From positions 186,001 to 250,000 of the forward strand of contig NZ_CP102604.1 in NCBI RefSeq assembly GCF_024707505.1: a stretch of DNA of 64,000 bases. Reading direction: 5' to 3'. The notes beneath the pieces are model-generated. The model ran no database searches. It was not told where the DNA came from and saw only the letters and a program-made list of their open reading frames with translations. This document shows positions 19,608 to 28,031 of this stretch, in pieces (the stretch's first letter is position 1; every line of letters starts with the position of its first letter). The DNA is from Pantoea sp. SOD02 (GTDB taxonomy: Bacteria > Pseudomonadota > Gammaproteobacteria > Enterobacterales > Enterobacteriaceae). The translations under genes were made by a program, and so were the position numbers.

Positions 19608-20471
19608 GTGCCGTTACTGATCGTTACCACCATTCTGTGGGCTTTTTCCTTCAGTTTAATCGGGGAATACCTGGCAGGTCAGGTGGATTCCTGGTTCTCT
19701 GTGTTAATGCGTCTGGCGCTCGCCGCCATCGTCTTCCTGCCGTTCCTGCGCTGGCGCGGATATCGTGCTTCCACCATCTTGCTGTATATGCTGGTGGGCA
19801 TGCTGCAGCTCGGCATCATGTACCTGCTGAGCTTTGAAGCCTATCTCTATCTGAGCGTGACCGAATTCCTGCTGTTCACCGTGATGACGCCGCTGTATGT
19901 CACGCTGATCTACGATTTGCTCAGCCGACGTCCGCTGCGTATCGGCTATGCCTTCAGCGCGCTGCTGGCGGTAATCGGTGCGGCGATTATTCGTTACGAC
20001 AAAGTCAGCGACCATTTCTGGTTCGGCTTGCTGCTGGTACAGGCGGCAAACATCTGCTTCGCCATCGGCATGGTGGGCTACAAACGTCTGCAGGAAACTC
20101 GTCCGATGCCGCAGCACACCGCGTTTTCGTGGTTCTATCTGGGCGCAGTGATCATCGCGGTAATCGCGTGGAGCTTGTGGGGCAATCCGAACAAACTGCC
20201 AACCACCTCGCTGCAGTGGGGCATTCTGGTGTGGCTGGGCGTGGCGGCTTCAGGTTTGGGCTACTTCATGTGGAACTACGGCGCAACGCAGGTGGATGCC
20301 GGCACCTTGGGCATTATGAACAACATGCATGTGCCTGCAGGCTTGCTGGTGAATCTGGCGATCTGGCAGGAGAAACCGCATTGGCCGAGTTTTATCGCCG
20401 GTGCCGCCGTGATTTTTGCCTCGCTTTATGTACATAAACGCTGGGTATTAGGTAAGAAAAGCAACGCATAG
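19608..20471 (+). CDS. bioP: Biotin transporter BioP (YigM), EamA family
   Basis: 287-aa inner-membrane protein with about ten membrane segments in two EamA repeats; E. coli YigM is the high-affinity biotin importer. Typical stretches are TTILWAFSFSLIGEYLAGQ at the N-terminus and GTLGIMNNMHVPAGLLVNL near the end. The start is GTG at 19608; a weak Shine-Dalgarno (AGAGA) lies about 10 bases upstream. The promoter region has TTGTAAACC (19532-19540), identical to one half of the BirA operator, without a clear second half at the usual spacing. Confidence 0.85.
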   Translation: MPLLIVTTILWAFSFSLIGEYLAGQVDSWFSVLMRLALAAIVFLPFLRWRGYRASTILLYMLVGMLQLGIMYLLSFEAYLYLSVTEFLLFTVMTPLYVTLIYDLLSRRPLRIGYAFSALLAVIGAAIIRYDKVSDHFWFGLLLVQAANICFAIGMVGYKRLQETRPMPQHTAFSWFYLGAVIIAVIAWSLWGNPNKLPTTSLQWGILVWLGVAASGLGYFMWNYGATQVDAGTLGIMNNMHVPAGLLVNLAIWQEKPHWPSFIAGAAVIFASLYVHKRWVLGKKSNA

Positions 20472-20483
20472 GCCTAAAGGGAA

Positions 20484-20579
20484 GGGATAGCGCGGCAGAG
20501 GAGCAAAGCATCCGAGCCATGGATGGCGAGGCTGATCCACAGGGAAGTGGTTACCCTTTGCGATCTGCCGCGCTATCCC
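20484..20579. repeat. 96-bp inverted-repeat element with 16-bp perfect arms
   Basis: GGGATAGCGCGGCAGA (20484-20499) and its exact complement TCTGCCGCGCTATCCC (20564-20579) bracket a 64-bp core. The core has further pairing (GCAAAG 20504-20509 with CTTTGC 20556-20561). It sits between the convergent ends of bioP and the DUF1456 gene. It could be a small non-coding repeat (MITE-like) or a long structured transcript end. No transposase is present in the window. Confidence 0.75.
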
Positions 20580-20604
20580 TGACCCGGCTCGAACAAAGAA
20601 GCCA

Positions 20605-21084
20605 TTAAGCCTTCTTAGCCGGCCCCGGACGATGAATCATCGTCAAACCTTTCAGGAAATTACGCAGAATCTGGTCACCGCATTCGCGGAAATTCTTATG
20701 ATCTGGGTTGCGGAAAATCGCGCCAACCTCAGCCTGTGAAATCTTAAAGTTCGCTTTCAGCAGCACATCCGGGATATCGGTGGTCTTCAGCTCAAACGCG
20801 ATACGCAATTTCTTCATGAAAATGTTGTTATTCATGCGGCGCTCAATCGAAGGCGCGGGCGCATCTTCACTCTTACCGCGACGATAAAAAATCAGACCGT
20901 TGAGGAAATAGCCCATCAATACATCCGGCAGTTTGCGAAACGCGGCATCGTCATCCTTCTTCATCCATGCCTGCACGTCTTCCAGCGGCACTTCACTCCC
21001 CGCTAAGGCAAAAATCTCCACCACTTTGCTATCGCTCAAATCAAGCATATAGCGCACGCTGCGCAGAACATCGTTACTCATCAT
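20605..21084 (-). CDS. DUF1456 family protein, YehS-like
   Basis: 159-aa cytosolic protein of the DUF1456 family, similar across its length to E. coli YehS. Two copies of the domain are visible, each starting with a helix of the type NDVLRSVRYMLDL / NNIFMKKLRIAFEL. A conserved block reads PDHKNFRECGDQILRNFLKGL near the end. Function is unknown. E. coli yehS is at another locus, so its place between bioP and metR is lineage-specific. The start could be either of two adjacent ATGs. Confidence 0.85.
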   Translation of the reverse strand: MMSNDVLRSVRYMLDLSDSKVVEIFALAGSEVPLEDVQAWMKKDDDAAFRKLPDVLMGYFLNGLIFYRRGKSEDAPAPSIERRMNNNIFMKKLRIAFELKTTDIPDVLLKANFKISQAEVGAIFRNPDHKNFRECGDQILRNFLKGLTMIHRPGPAKKA

Positions 21085-21177
21085 GGTGAAACTCTCTTGG
21101 TCGCGGGTTGAGGCGGCGCATTATAGAGCAGGCGGGACAGGGATAACAGCGCGGGCGACCTTCGCCGCCCAACAACA

Positions 21178-22110
21178 TCAGGATGAGAGGGTTTGCAGTG
21201 AGCCCGGGCGCGCGGCATCGCGCACGAAGGGCAGGTGTTCACAGGCGTGCTGACGGGCAAACCGCACAAAGGCTTCCATCACCGGCTGGCGCTGCTCGCC
21301 TTCGCGTACGGCGGCATACAAGCGGCTCCACAAGCCATCGCCCAAGGTCTTCGTCACTACCAAACCCTGCTGCTCAAAATTCTCCACCACCCAATGCGGC
21401 AGCGCGGCGATGCCCATGCGCGCCGACACCATCTGAATCAGCAACAGCGTATTGTCCACGCTCTTCAACGCCGGACTCACGCCCGCAGGCTGCAGGAAAT
21501 GGCGCCACACATCTAAACGCTGACGCTGCACCGGATAGATCATCAACACTTCATCGGCCATATCTTCCGGGGAAATATGCTCAAGCTGCGCCAATGGATG
21601 ATCCGGTGCCATCACCAAACGCACTTCAAAATCGAACATCGGTGAATAGAACAATCCGCTGCGCGGCAGAATATCGGAGGTTAACACCACATCCAGCTCG
21701 CCCTGCTGCAATGCGGGCTGTGGATCAAAGGTCACGCCGGATTTGAAATCCATCACCACCTGCGGCCAGCTCTGGCGGAAATTATTCAGCGCGGGCGTCA
21801 GCCACTGAATACAGCTGTGACACTCAATGGCGATACGCAACGTGGCCTGATGCGGCTCATGACACGCCTGCAAAGCCTGCTGAATCTGCGGCAAAACCTG
21901 CTCGGCCAACTGCAGCAAAATCTCTCCCTGCGGCGTAAAACGCAGCGGCTGGCTTTTGCGCACAAACAGACGAAAGCCCAGCCGCTGTTCCAGATCGCTG
22001 AACTGGTGAGACAACGCCGATTGCGTCTGATGAAGCTGTGAGGCGGCGGCGGCTAACGAGCCGGTGTTCCGTAACGCCTGCAGCGTCCGCAGGTGTTTGA
22101 GTTCGATCAT
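21178..22110 (-). CDS. metR: LysR-type regulator of methionine genes MetR
   Basis: 310-aa LysR-family activator of metE and other met genes, with homocysteine as co-effector. The N-terminal helix-turn-helix (about residues 15-60) reads [19 protein letters not shown], and the effector domain includes [18 protein letters not shown]. It is divergent from metE, the usual LysR layout. Shorter than E. coli (317) at the C-terminus. TGAG-AATCC-TTCA at 22110-22122 overlaps its own start codon and resembles a MetR site. Confidence 0.95.
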   Translation of the reverse strand: MIELKHLRTLQALRNTGSLAAAASQLHQTQSALSHQFSDLEQRLGFRLFVRKSQPLRFTPQGEILLQLAEQVLPQIQQALQACHEPHQATLRIAIECHSCIQWLTPALNNFRQSWPQVVMDFKSGVTFDPQPALQQGELDVVLTSDILPRSGLFYSPMFDFEVRLVMAPDHPLAQLEHISPEDMADEVLMIYPVQRQRLDVWRHFLQPAGVSPALKSVDNTLLLIQMVSARMGIAALPHWVVENFEQQGLVVTKTLGDGLWSRLYAAVREGEQRQPVMEAFVRFARQHACEHLPFVRDAARPGSLQTLSS

Positions 22111-22145
22111 GAGAATCCTTCACATCGAGATTGAACAAATTGCGC

Positions 22146-22206
22146 TTGAGGAACATACAGTACCCGCAGATTATGGCGGTGTAAACATCTGGACGGCTAA
22201 ACATCT
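22146..22206 (+). promoter_or_regulatory. metE promoter with three tandem MetJ boxes
   Basis: A -35 TTGAGG (22146-22151), 17-bp spacer and -10 GATTAT (22169-22174) are followed by three contiguous 8-bp met boxes: AAACATCT (22183-22190), GGACGGCT (22191-22198), AAACATCT (22199-22206). Each matches 6 of 8 positions of AGACGTCT. MetJ with S-adenosylmethionine would cover the transcription start of metE. The 8-bp phasing is seen directly. Confidence 0.75.
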
Positions 22207-22245
22207 CTGCACCCTACTCAGTTAAGAATATCTGGAGAACAGAAA

Positions 22246-24516
22246 ATGACCATTCTGAACCACACTCTCGGTTTCCCTCGCGTTGGATTGCGTCGTGAAT
22301 TGAAAAAAGCACAGGAAAGCTACTGGGCAGGTAAAAGCTCACAAGAAGAGCTGCTGGCGGTGGGGCGCGAACTGCGCGCTCGTCACTGGCAACAGCAGAA
22401 AGAGGCGGGCGTCGATCTGCTGCCGGTCGGCGATTTCGCCTGGTACGATCACGTGCTGACAACCAGCCTGCTGCTGGGCAACGTGCCTGCACGCCACCAG
22501 AACAAAGATGGATCCGTCGATCTCGACACGCTGTTCCGCCTCGGTCGTGGCCGCGCACCAAGCGGTGCACCGGCGGCTGCGGCGGAAATGACCAAATGGT
22601 TCAACACCAACTATCACTACATGGTGCCGGAATTCACTCAGGGCCAGCAGTTCAAACTGACCTGGACTCAATTGCTGGATGAAGTCGACGAAGCGCTAGC
22701 GCTCGGCCACAAGATTAAACCGGTGCTACTCGGCCCGGTTACCTATCTGTGGCTGGGTAAAGTGAAAGGTGTGCCGTTCGATCGCCTGTCACTGCTTAAA
22801 GACATTCTGCCGGTTTACCAACAGGTGCTGACGGAACTGAAAAAACGCGGCATTGAATGGGTACAAATCGACGAACCTGCACTGGCGCTGGAACTGCCGC
22901 AAGCCTGGCGCGATGCGTTCAAACCCGCTTACGACGCGCTGCAGGGTAAAAGCAAACTGCTACTCACCACCTATTTCGACAGCATCGGTCAGAACCTCGA
23001 CGTGATCAAGGCGCTGCCGGTGCAAGGCCTGCACGTTGACCTGGTGCACGGCAAAGACGACATCCAGCAGCTTAATGAGCAGATCCCGGCAGATTGGCTG
23101 CTTTCCGTCGGCGTGATCAACGGACGTAACGTGTGGCGCGCGGATCTCAGCAGCTGGTTTGCACGTCTGCAACCGCTGGTGGGCCAACGTCAACAATTGT
23201 GGATCGGATCATCCTGCTCGCTGCTGCATAGCCCAATCGATCTCAGTGTGGAAACGCGCCTTGATGAAGAGGTGAAAAGCTGGTTCGCCTTTGCCCTGCA
23301 GAAGTGCGCTGAGCTTTCACTGCTGAGTCAGGCGCTGAACAACAACAATGCCGCTTCGCTGGTCGAGTGGAGCGCACCGATTCGTGCGCGTGCCAACTCC
23401 ACGCGCGTTCACAATGCCGCAGTCGGCGAGCGTCTGGCGAAAATCCAGGCTAAAGATGTTGAACGTACCAGCAACTACACCGAACGTGCCAAAGCGCAGC
23501 GTAAACGCTTCAACCTGCCAGCGTGGCCGACTACCACCATCGGTTCATTCCCGCAGACCACTGAAATTCGCGGCCTGCGCCTCGACTTCAAAAAAGGCAA
23601 CATTGATGGCGGTAATTACCGCACCGGCATCGCCGAACACATCAAACAGGCGATTGTTGAGCAGGAACGTTTGGGTCTCGACGTGCTGGTGCACGGAGAA
23701 GCAGAGCGTAACGATATGGTGGAATACTTCGGCGAGAACCTCGACGGCTTCGTGTTCACCCAAAACGGCTGGGTACAGAGCTACGGTTCACGCTGCGTTA
23801 AACCACCGATCATTATTGGCGACGTAAGCAGGCCACAAGCCATCACCGTTGAGTGGGCGAAGTACGCGCAGTCGCTGACCGACAAGCCGGTGAAAGGCAT
23901 GCTGACCGGTCCGGTGACGATTCTCTGCTGGTCATTCCCGCGTGAAGATGTGAGTCGCGAAACCATCGCCAAACAGATTGCGCTGGCGCTGCGTGACGAA
24001 GTAGAAGATCTGGAAAAAGCCGGGATCGGCATCATTCAGATTGATGAACCGGCACTGCGCGAAGGCCTGCCGCTGCATCAGTCCGATTGGGCCGCGTATC
24101 TGACCTGGGCAGTGGATGCATTCCGTCTCAATGCCGCCGTAGCGCAGGATGACACCCAGATTCACACCCACATGTGTTACTGCGAGTTCAATGACATCAT
24201 GGACTCGATTGCCGCGCTGGATGCAGACGTCATCACTATCGAAACTTCACGTTCCGATATGGATCTGCTGGATACCTTTAAGGAGTTTGACTATCCCAAC
24301 GAAATCGGTCCGGGCGTGTATGACATTCACTCGCCGAATGTGCCGAGCGTGGAGTGGATGGAAGAGTTGCTGCGCAAAGCGGCGCAGAGCATCCCGGAAG
24401 CGCGTTTGTGGGTGAATCCGGATTGTGGCCTGAAAACCCGTGGTTGGACGGAAACCCGTCAGGCACTGGCGAATATGGTCAAAGCGGCGCAAAACCTGCG
24501 GGGTGAAACGGCTTAG
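22246..24516 (+). CDS. metE: Cobalamin-independent methionine synthase
   Basis: 756-aa (E. coli 753) cytosolic zinc enzyme that transfers the methyl group from methyl-tetrahydropteroyl-triglutamate to homocysteine. It has two barrel domains. The C-terminal one carries the zinc ligands His and Cys in [11 protein letters not shown] and Cys in [11 protein letters not shown]. The start ATG has CTGGAG upstream. Control is by MetR from the divergent gene and by MetJ through the tandem boxes. Confidence 0.98.
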   Translation: MTILNHTLGFPRVGLRRELKKAQESYWAGKSSQEELLAVGRELRARHWQQQKEAGVDLLPVGDFAWYDHVLTTSLLLGNVPARHQNKDGSVDLDTLFRLGRGRAPSGAPAAAAEMTKWFNTNYHYMVPEFTQGQQFKLTWTQLLDEVDEALALGHKIKPVLLGPVTYLWLGKVKGVPFDRLSLLKDILPVYQQVLTELKKRGIEWVQIDEPALALELPQAWRDAFKPAYDALQGKSKLLLTTYFDSIGQNLDVIKALPVQGLHVDLVHGKDDIQQLNEQIPADWLLSVGVINGRNVWRADLSSWFARLQPLVGQRQQLWIGSSCSLLHSPIDLSVETRLDEEVKSWFAFALQKCAELSLLSQALNNNNAASLVEWSAPIRARANSTRVHNAAVGERLAKIQAKDVERTSNYTERAKAQRKRFNLPAWPTTTIGSFPQTTEIRGLRLDFKKGNIDGGNYRTGIAEHIKQAIVEQERLGLDVLVHGEAERNDMVEYFGENLDGFVFTQNGWVQSYGSRCVKPPIIIGDVSRPQAITVEWAKYAQSLTDKPVKGMLTGPVTILCWSFPREDVSRETIAKQIALALRDEVEDLEKAGIGIIQIDEPALREGLPLHQSDWAAYLTWAVDAFRLNAAVAQDDTQIHTHMCYCEFNDIMDSIAALDADVITIETSRSDMDLLDTFKEFDYPNEIGPGVYDIHSPNVPSVEWMEELLRKAAQSIPEARLWVNPDCGLKTRGWTETRQALANMVKAAQNLRGETA

Positions 24517-24533
24517 AAGCTGTAAATGAGGTT

Positions 24534-24556
24534 GGGGCGCATAGACGCCCCTTTTT
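24534..24556 (+). terminator. Rho-independent terminator after metE
   Basis: GGGGCG (24534-24539), a 6-nt loop and CGCCCC (24546-24551) are followed by TTTTTA. The T-tract runs to within two bases of the ysgA stop, so metE transcripts end just before convergent ysgA. Confidence 0.88.
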
Positions 24557-24557
24557 A

Positions 24558-25394
24558 TTACGCGTTTGGCGTTACGCCATACTGCGCGAACCACGCCAGC
24601 ATACGTTGCCAGCCATCTTTGGCGGAATCAGCGTGATAACTGGCACGATAATCCGCGTTGAAAGCATGTCCGGCATCCGGATATACCACGATCTCTGCTT
24701 TGGCATTGGCGGCGTGCAGCGCCTGACGCATCTTATCAATGCTCTCGAGCGGGATGCTCTCATCCTGACCACCGTAAAGGCCCAGCACCGGCGCATTCAG
24801 ATTCACTGCGATATCGATCGGGTGTTTCTGCTGCTTCAGCGTCTTTTCACCGTCTAATCGGCCATACCATGCCACCGCCGCGCGCACCTGCGGATTGTGC
24901 GCGGCAAACAGCCAGCTAATGCGTCCGCCCCAGCAGAAACCGGTAATCGCCAGACGACGGATATCACCATCGTGACGCGTGGCCCAGTTGGCCACATGAT
25001 CGAGATCGGACAACACCTGCGAATCCGGAACTTTGCTCACCAGCTCTTTGAACAGCGTGGGAATGTCGTTGTAATCGTTGGGATCGCCTTCACGGAAATA
25101 GAGTTCGGGAGCGATCGCCAGATAACCTTCCAGCGCCAGACGGCGGCAGACATCACGGATATGCTCGTGCACGCCGAAAATCTCCTGCACCACCAACACC
25201 ACCGGCAAGGTGCCTTGATACTCTTTTGGTCGGGCGTAATAGGCGGGCAGATTTTCGCCCTGGCTCGGAACCGAGGTCTCGCCAGCATGAATTGCGTCGC
25301 TGGTGGTAATAATGGTGCTGCTTGCGGTGGGCTGAACGGCGGGTGCAAAGCCGCCGGATGCCGTTTTTTGTGCCATATTGTCTTCGGTTTTCAT
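24558..25394 (-). CDS. ysgA: Dienelactone hydrolase family protein YsgA
   Basis: 278-aa alpha/beta hydrolase of the dienelactone hydrolase family. The catalytic triad is visible as Cys in GFCWGGRIS, Asp in YGGQDESIP and His in PDAGHAFNADY. The N-terminal ~30 residues are Ala/Ser/Thr-rich. E. coli YsgA is a putative carboxymethylenebutenolidase with no known physiological substrate. The start at 25394 has CGGAGAG upstream; an internal ATG (25376) would give an E. coli-like N-terminus. Divergent from udp. Confidence 0.9.
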   Translation of the reverse strand: MKTEDNMAQKTASGGFAPAVQPTASSTIITTSDAIHAGETSVPSQGENLPAYYARPKEYQGTLPVVLVVQEIFGVHEHIRDVCRRLALEGYLAIAPELYFREGDPNDYNDIPTLFKELVSKVPDSQVLSDLDHVANWATRHDGDIRRLAITGFCWGGRISWLFAAHNPQVRAAVAWYGRLDGEKTLKQQKHPIDIAVNLNAPVLGLYGGQDESIPLESIDKMRQALHAANAKAEIVVYPDAGHAFNADYRASYHADSAKDGWQRMLAWFAQYGVTPNA

Positions 25395-25565
25395 TGTTCT
25401 CTCCGTGCTAGCAAATGCGCAATCACGTAACTATAGCCTGGCGAAGTAAAGCAAGGCTGGCGTAAGGTGCAGAGGGATTTTTTTCACGTGTGCTGCCTCT
25501 CTATTAACATTGCCACCAACACTTACACAGCACCGCTTGTAGCAATTCAGAATTGCACAACGTTA

Positions 25566-25636
25566 ATGTGTGATGTAAATCACATAATGTTTTTCTGATA
25601 ATGTAAGTTTCATTATTGATGGTGAATTGAGTCACA
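25566..25636 (+). promoter_or_regulatory. Two CRP sites of the udp promoter (CytR-type spacing)
   Basis: Site 1 is a perfect TGTGA-N6-TCACA (25569-25584). Site 2 is GGTGA-N6-TCACA (25621-25636). Their centres are 52 bp apart, the spacing of CRP pairs that hold CytR between them at nucleoside promoters. A -10-like TAGAGT lies at 25658-25663, placing site 2 near -41.5. Co-regulation by CytR is inferred from spacing and from E. coli udp. Confidence 0.82.
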
Positions 25637-25696
25637 TATTTATGCCGCCTGCTCACGTAGAGTGGCGCGCACATCCCCAATTATCAGGAGTCTGTT

Positions 25697-26458
25697 ATGG
25701 CCCAGTCTGACGTTTTCCACCTTGGCATCACCAAAGCTGATTTGAAAGGAGCCACGTTGGCCATCGTGCCTGGCGATCCTGAGCGCGTGAAGAAAATCGC
25801 CGCGCTGATGGACAATCCACAGCATCTGGCTTCACACCGTGAATTCACCACCTACCTGGCCGAAGTGGATGGCAAACCGGTTGTGGTGTGCTCGACCGGT
25901 ATCGGCGGACCTTCAACCTCGATTGCGGTTGAAGAGCTGGCGCAGCTCGGCGTGCGCACCTTCCTGCGCGTTGGCACCACTGGCGCTATCCAGCCGCATA
26001 TTAATGTGGGCGATGTGCTGGTCACCACCGCATCGGTGCGCCTCGACGGCGCCAGCCTGCATTTTGCGCCGATGGAATTCCCGGCCGTGGCTGATTTCAC
26101 CTGCACCACCGCGCTGGTGGCAGCCGCAGAAGCGTGCGGCGCGAAAACCCACATTGGTATTACCGCCTCATCTGATACCTTCTATCCTGGCCAGGAACGC
26201 TACGACACCTTCTCGGGTCGCGTGGTGAATCGCTTCCAGGGTTCAATGGAAGAGTGGCAGCAAATGGGCGTCCTTAACTATGAGATGGAATCCGCTACAC
26301 TGTTAACCATGTGCGCCAGTCAGGGACTGCGTGCCGGCATGGTGGCGGGTGTCATCGTAAACCGTACGCAAAAAGAGATCCCGGATGCCGCGACCATGAA
26401 ACAGACCGAAAGTGATGCGGTGAAAATTGTGGTTGAAGCCGCGCGTCGCTTAATTTAG
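25697..26458 (+). CDS. udp: Uridine phosphorylase
   Basis: 253-aa cytosolic enzyme, hexameric in E. coli, that splits uridine with phosphate to uracil and ribose-1-phosphate. Family signatures are [12 protein letters not shown] near the N-terminus, the phosphate/nucleoside loop [16 protein letters not shown], and [15 protein letters not shown] with the ribose-binding Glu/Met pair. Shine-Dalgarno CAGGAG precedes the ATG. Catabolite and nucleoside control is likely from the upstream CRP pair. Confidence 0.97.
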   Translation: MAQSDVFHLGITKADLKGATLAIVPGDPERVKKIAALMDNPQHLASHREFTTYLAEVDGKPVVVCSTGIGGPSTSIAVEELAQLGVRTFLRVGTTGAIQPHINVGDVLVTTASVRLDGASLHFAPMEFPAVADFTCTTALVAAAEACGAKTHIGITASSDTFYPGQERYDTFSGRVVNRFQGSMEEWQQMGVLNYEMESATLLTMCASQGLRAGMVAGVIVNRTQKEIPDAATMKQTESDAVKIVVEAARRLI

Positions 26459-26557
26459 TGCGCCAGTCAGGGATGAATTCGAGACCAGGCTTATAAGGAT
26501 TCCAGCTATTTCCTGATTAGAATGCGCGCAATTTCAGCAGCTACTGAGAAATTTCTT

Positions 26558-27829
26558 ATGCGCAAAATGGTTTCTGTCTCACGTCCCAATTTCATGAATA
26601 ATCCCGCTACTGCACCATCACGCGTTGAAGGTGCAGCAGCGAGATTTCGCCAGGCGATGGCGGCGAATAACTATCCTCTTGCGCGTCAGTGCTGTGAAGA
26701 AGTGCTGCGCGTCTTACCCAATCATATGCAGGTGCTGAGCGACTACGCGTTAACCCTGATGCGTGTGGGCGAGCACAAAAAATCCTATAAAATTTACCAG
26801 AAGATCTATCAGGCTCCGGCCGCGCAGCGCGCGCAGGCGTCGGAAACCTGGCTGGATGGATTAACGGAAGTGTGTGGCTGGCTGAATAAAGAGGATGAGG
26901 TGGCGCGTTACGGCCTCGAATCTCTGCAGAATTCCGATGTGACTTTCAGTAAAGGGCCAAAAGTGGCATTCCCTTCTGACGCGCCGCCACCGATCAACCG
27001 CAACAATCCGGCAGAAAATATCATCTCCTTTAGCCTGTATGGCGGTCAGCCACGCTACTGCGAAACCTTGATTAAAAACATCGAAGTGGCGCGCGAGTTC
27101 TATCCCGACTGGATATGCCGCATCTATCTTGACGACAGCGTGCCGCAGCATGTCTGGCAGCGCCTGAAGCAGCCAAACACCCAGCTGGTGGATATGTCGC
27201 ACGAGAAAACTATCTTCCCAACGCTGTGGCGTTTCCTGGTGATGGACGATGCCAGCGTCAAACGCTATATCGTGCGTGACGCGGATTCATTGTTGTCCGA
27301 GCGCGAAGTGGTGGCGGTAGAAGCATGGCTGAACTCGCCTTATTGGTTCCATCATATGCGTGATTACTTCTCGCATACTGAGCTGTTGCTGGCGGGCATG
27401 TGGGGCGGTTGCCATGGCGTGTTCCACAATGTTGAACAGCAGATGCGTGATTTTATCGCCCAGTATGCCGGTAGCGAGCGCTTCACCGATCAGTACTTCC
27501 TCAAAGTGGCGCTGTGGCCAACGGTGCGCGAAAGCATATTGAATCATGACGATATTTTCCGCTTCCACCACGCACAACCATGGCCGGCACATCAGCCAAT
27601 TCGCTGGCAAACCGACAGTTTCCACGTCGGCAGCAACGCCGGTTTTGCCAGCATGGCGGGCCCAGTTGAAAATGCTGATAACGGTTGGCAGCAGGTTGAG
27701 ATCACCTATGACGGGAAAAGCTGGACCTATCCAGCCAAAATCCAGGGTGAAACCGAATGGGTGTTGCCGATGCCCTTCTTCCTGATTGATGCGTGGAAAG
27801 CGGGCGATCTAACCGTAAAAGCCCTATAA
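26558..27829 (+). CDS. TPR protein with glycosyltransferase-like domain, function unknown
   Basis: About 423 aa from ATG 26558 (a start at 26522 gives 435; neither has a strong Shine-Dalgarno). Residues ~20-125 are helical repeats of TPR type (AAARFRQAMAANNYPLARQC, then a second unit). From ~150 a GT-A-like domain starts with ENIISFSLYGGQPRYCETLI, and REFYPDWICRIYLDD follows. A DxD-like motif is in IVRDADSLLSERE, and FHHMRDYFSHTELLLAGMWGG resembles conserved motifs of uncharacterised glycosyltransferase-like proteins. No signal peptide or membrane segment. It is an insertion between udp and rmuC relative to E. coli. Substrate and role cannot be read from sequence. Confidence 0.75.
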   Translation: MRKMVSVSRPNFMNNPATAPSRVEGAAARFRQAMAANNYPLARQCCEEVLRVLPNHMQVLSDYALTLMRVGEHKKSYKIYQKIYQAPAAQRAQASETWLDGLTEVCGWLNKEDEVARYGLESLQNSDVTFSKGPKVAFPSDAPPPINRNNPAENIISFSLYGGQPRYCETLIKNIEVAREFYPDWICRIYLDDSVPQHVWQRLKQPNTQLVDMSHEKTIFPTLWRFLVMDDASVKRYIVRDADSLLSEREVVAVEAWLNSPYWFHHMRDYFSHTELLLAGMWGGCHGVFHNVEQQMRDFIAQYAGSERFTDQYFLKVALWPTVRESILNHDDIFRFHHAQPWPAHQPIRWQTDSFHVGSNAGFASMAGPVENADNGWQQVEITYDGKSWTYPAKIQGETEWVLPMPFFLIDAWKAGDLTVKAL

Positions 27830-27849
27830 GTAGAAAACGTTTTCCCAAA

Positions 27850-27956
27850 ATAATTCGAGGCGCAGGAAGGCGGCAAGCGAGCGAATCCCCAGGAGCTTAC
27901 ATCAGTAAGTGACTGGGGTGAGAACGTGCAGCCAACGCATCTGCGGCTTGAAGTAT
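27850..27956. repeat. ~107-bp enterobacterial intergenic repeat with terminal inverted repeats
   Basis: ATAATTCGAGGCGCAG (27850-27865) and CTGCGGCTTGAAGTAT (27941-27956) are imperfect inverted ends, 13 of 16 complementary. Inside, CCCCAG (27887-27892) pairs with CTGGGG (27913-27918), with GAGCTTAC/GTAAGTGA continuing the stem. I recall near-identical intergenic elements in Serratia, Yersinia, Photorhabdus and Pantoea; this is memory, not a search. It lies just upstream of rmuC and would be in its 5' transcript. Confidence 0.75.
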
Positions 27957-28031
27957 GAAGGGAAAAAAATCTGGACATTCATACAGTACGCCTCTACCTT
28001 TTCCCTCAGCGAGACGATCCGCGGGGGGATT

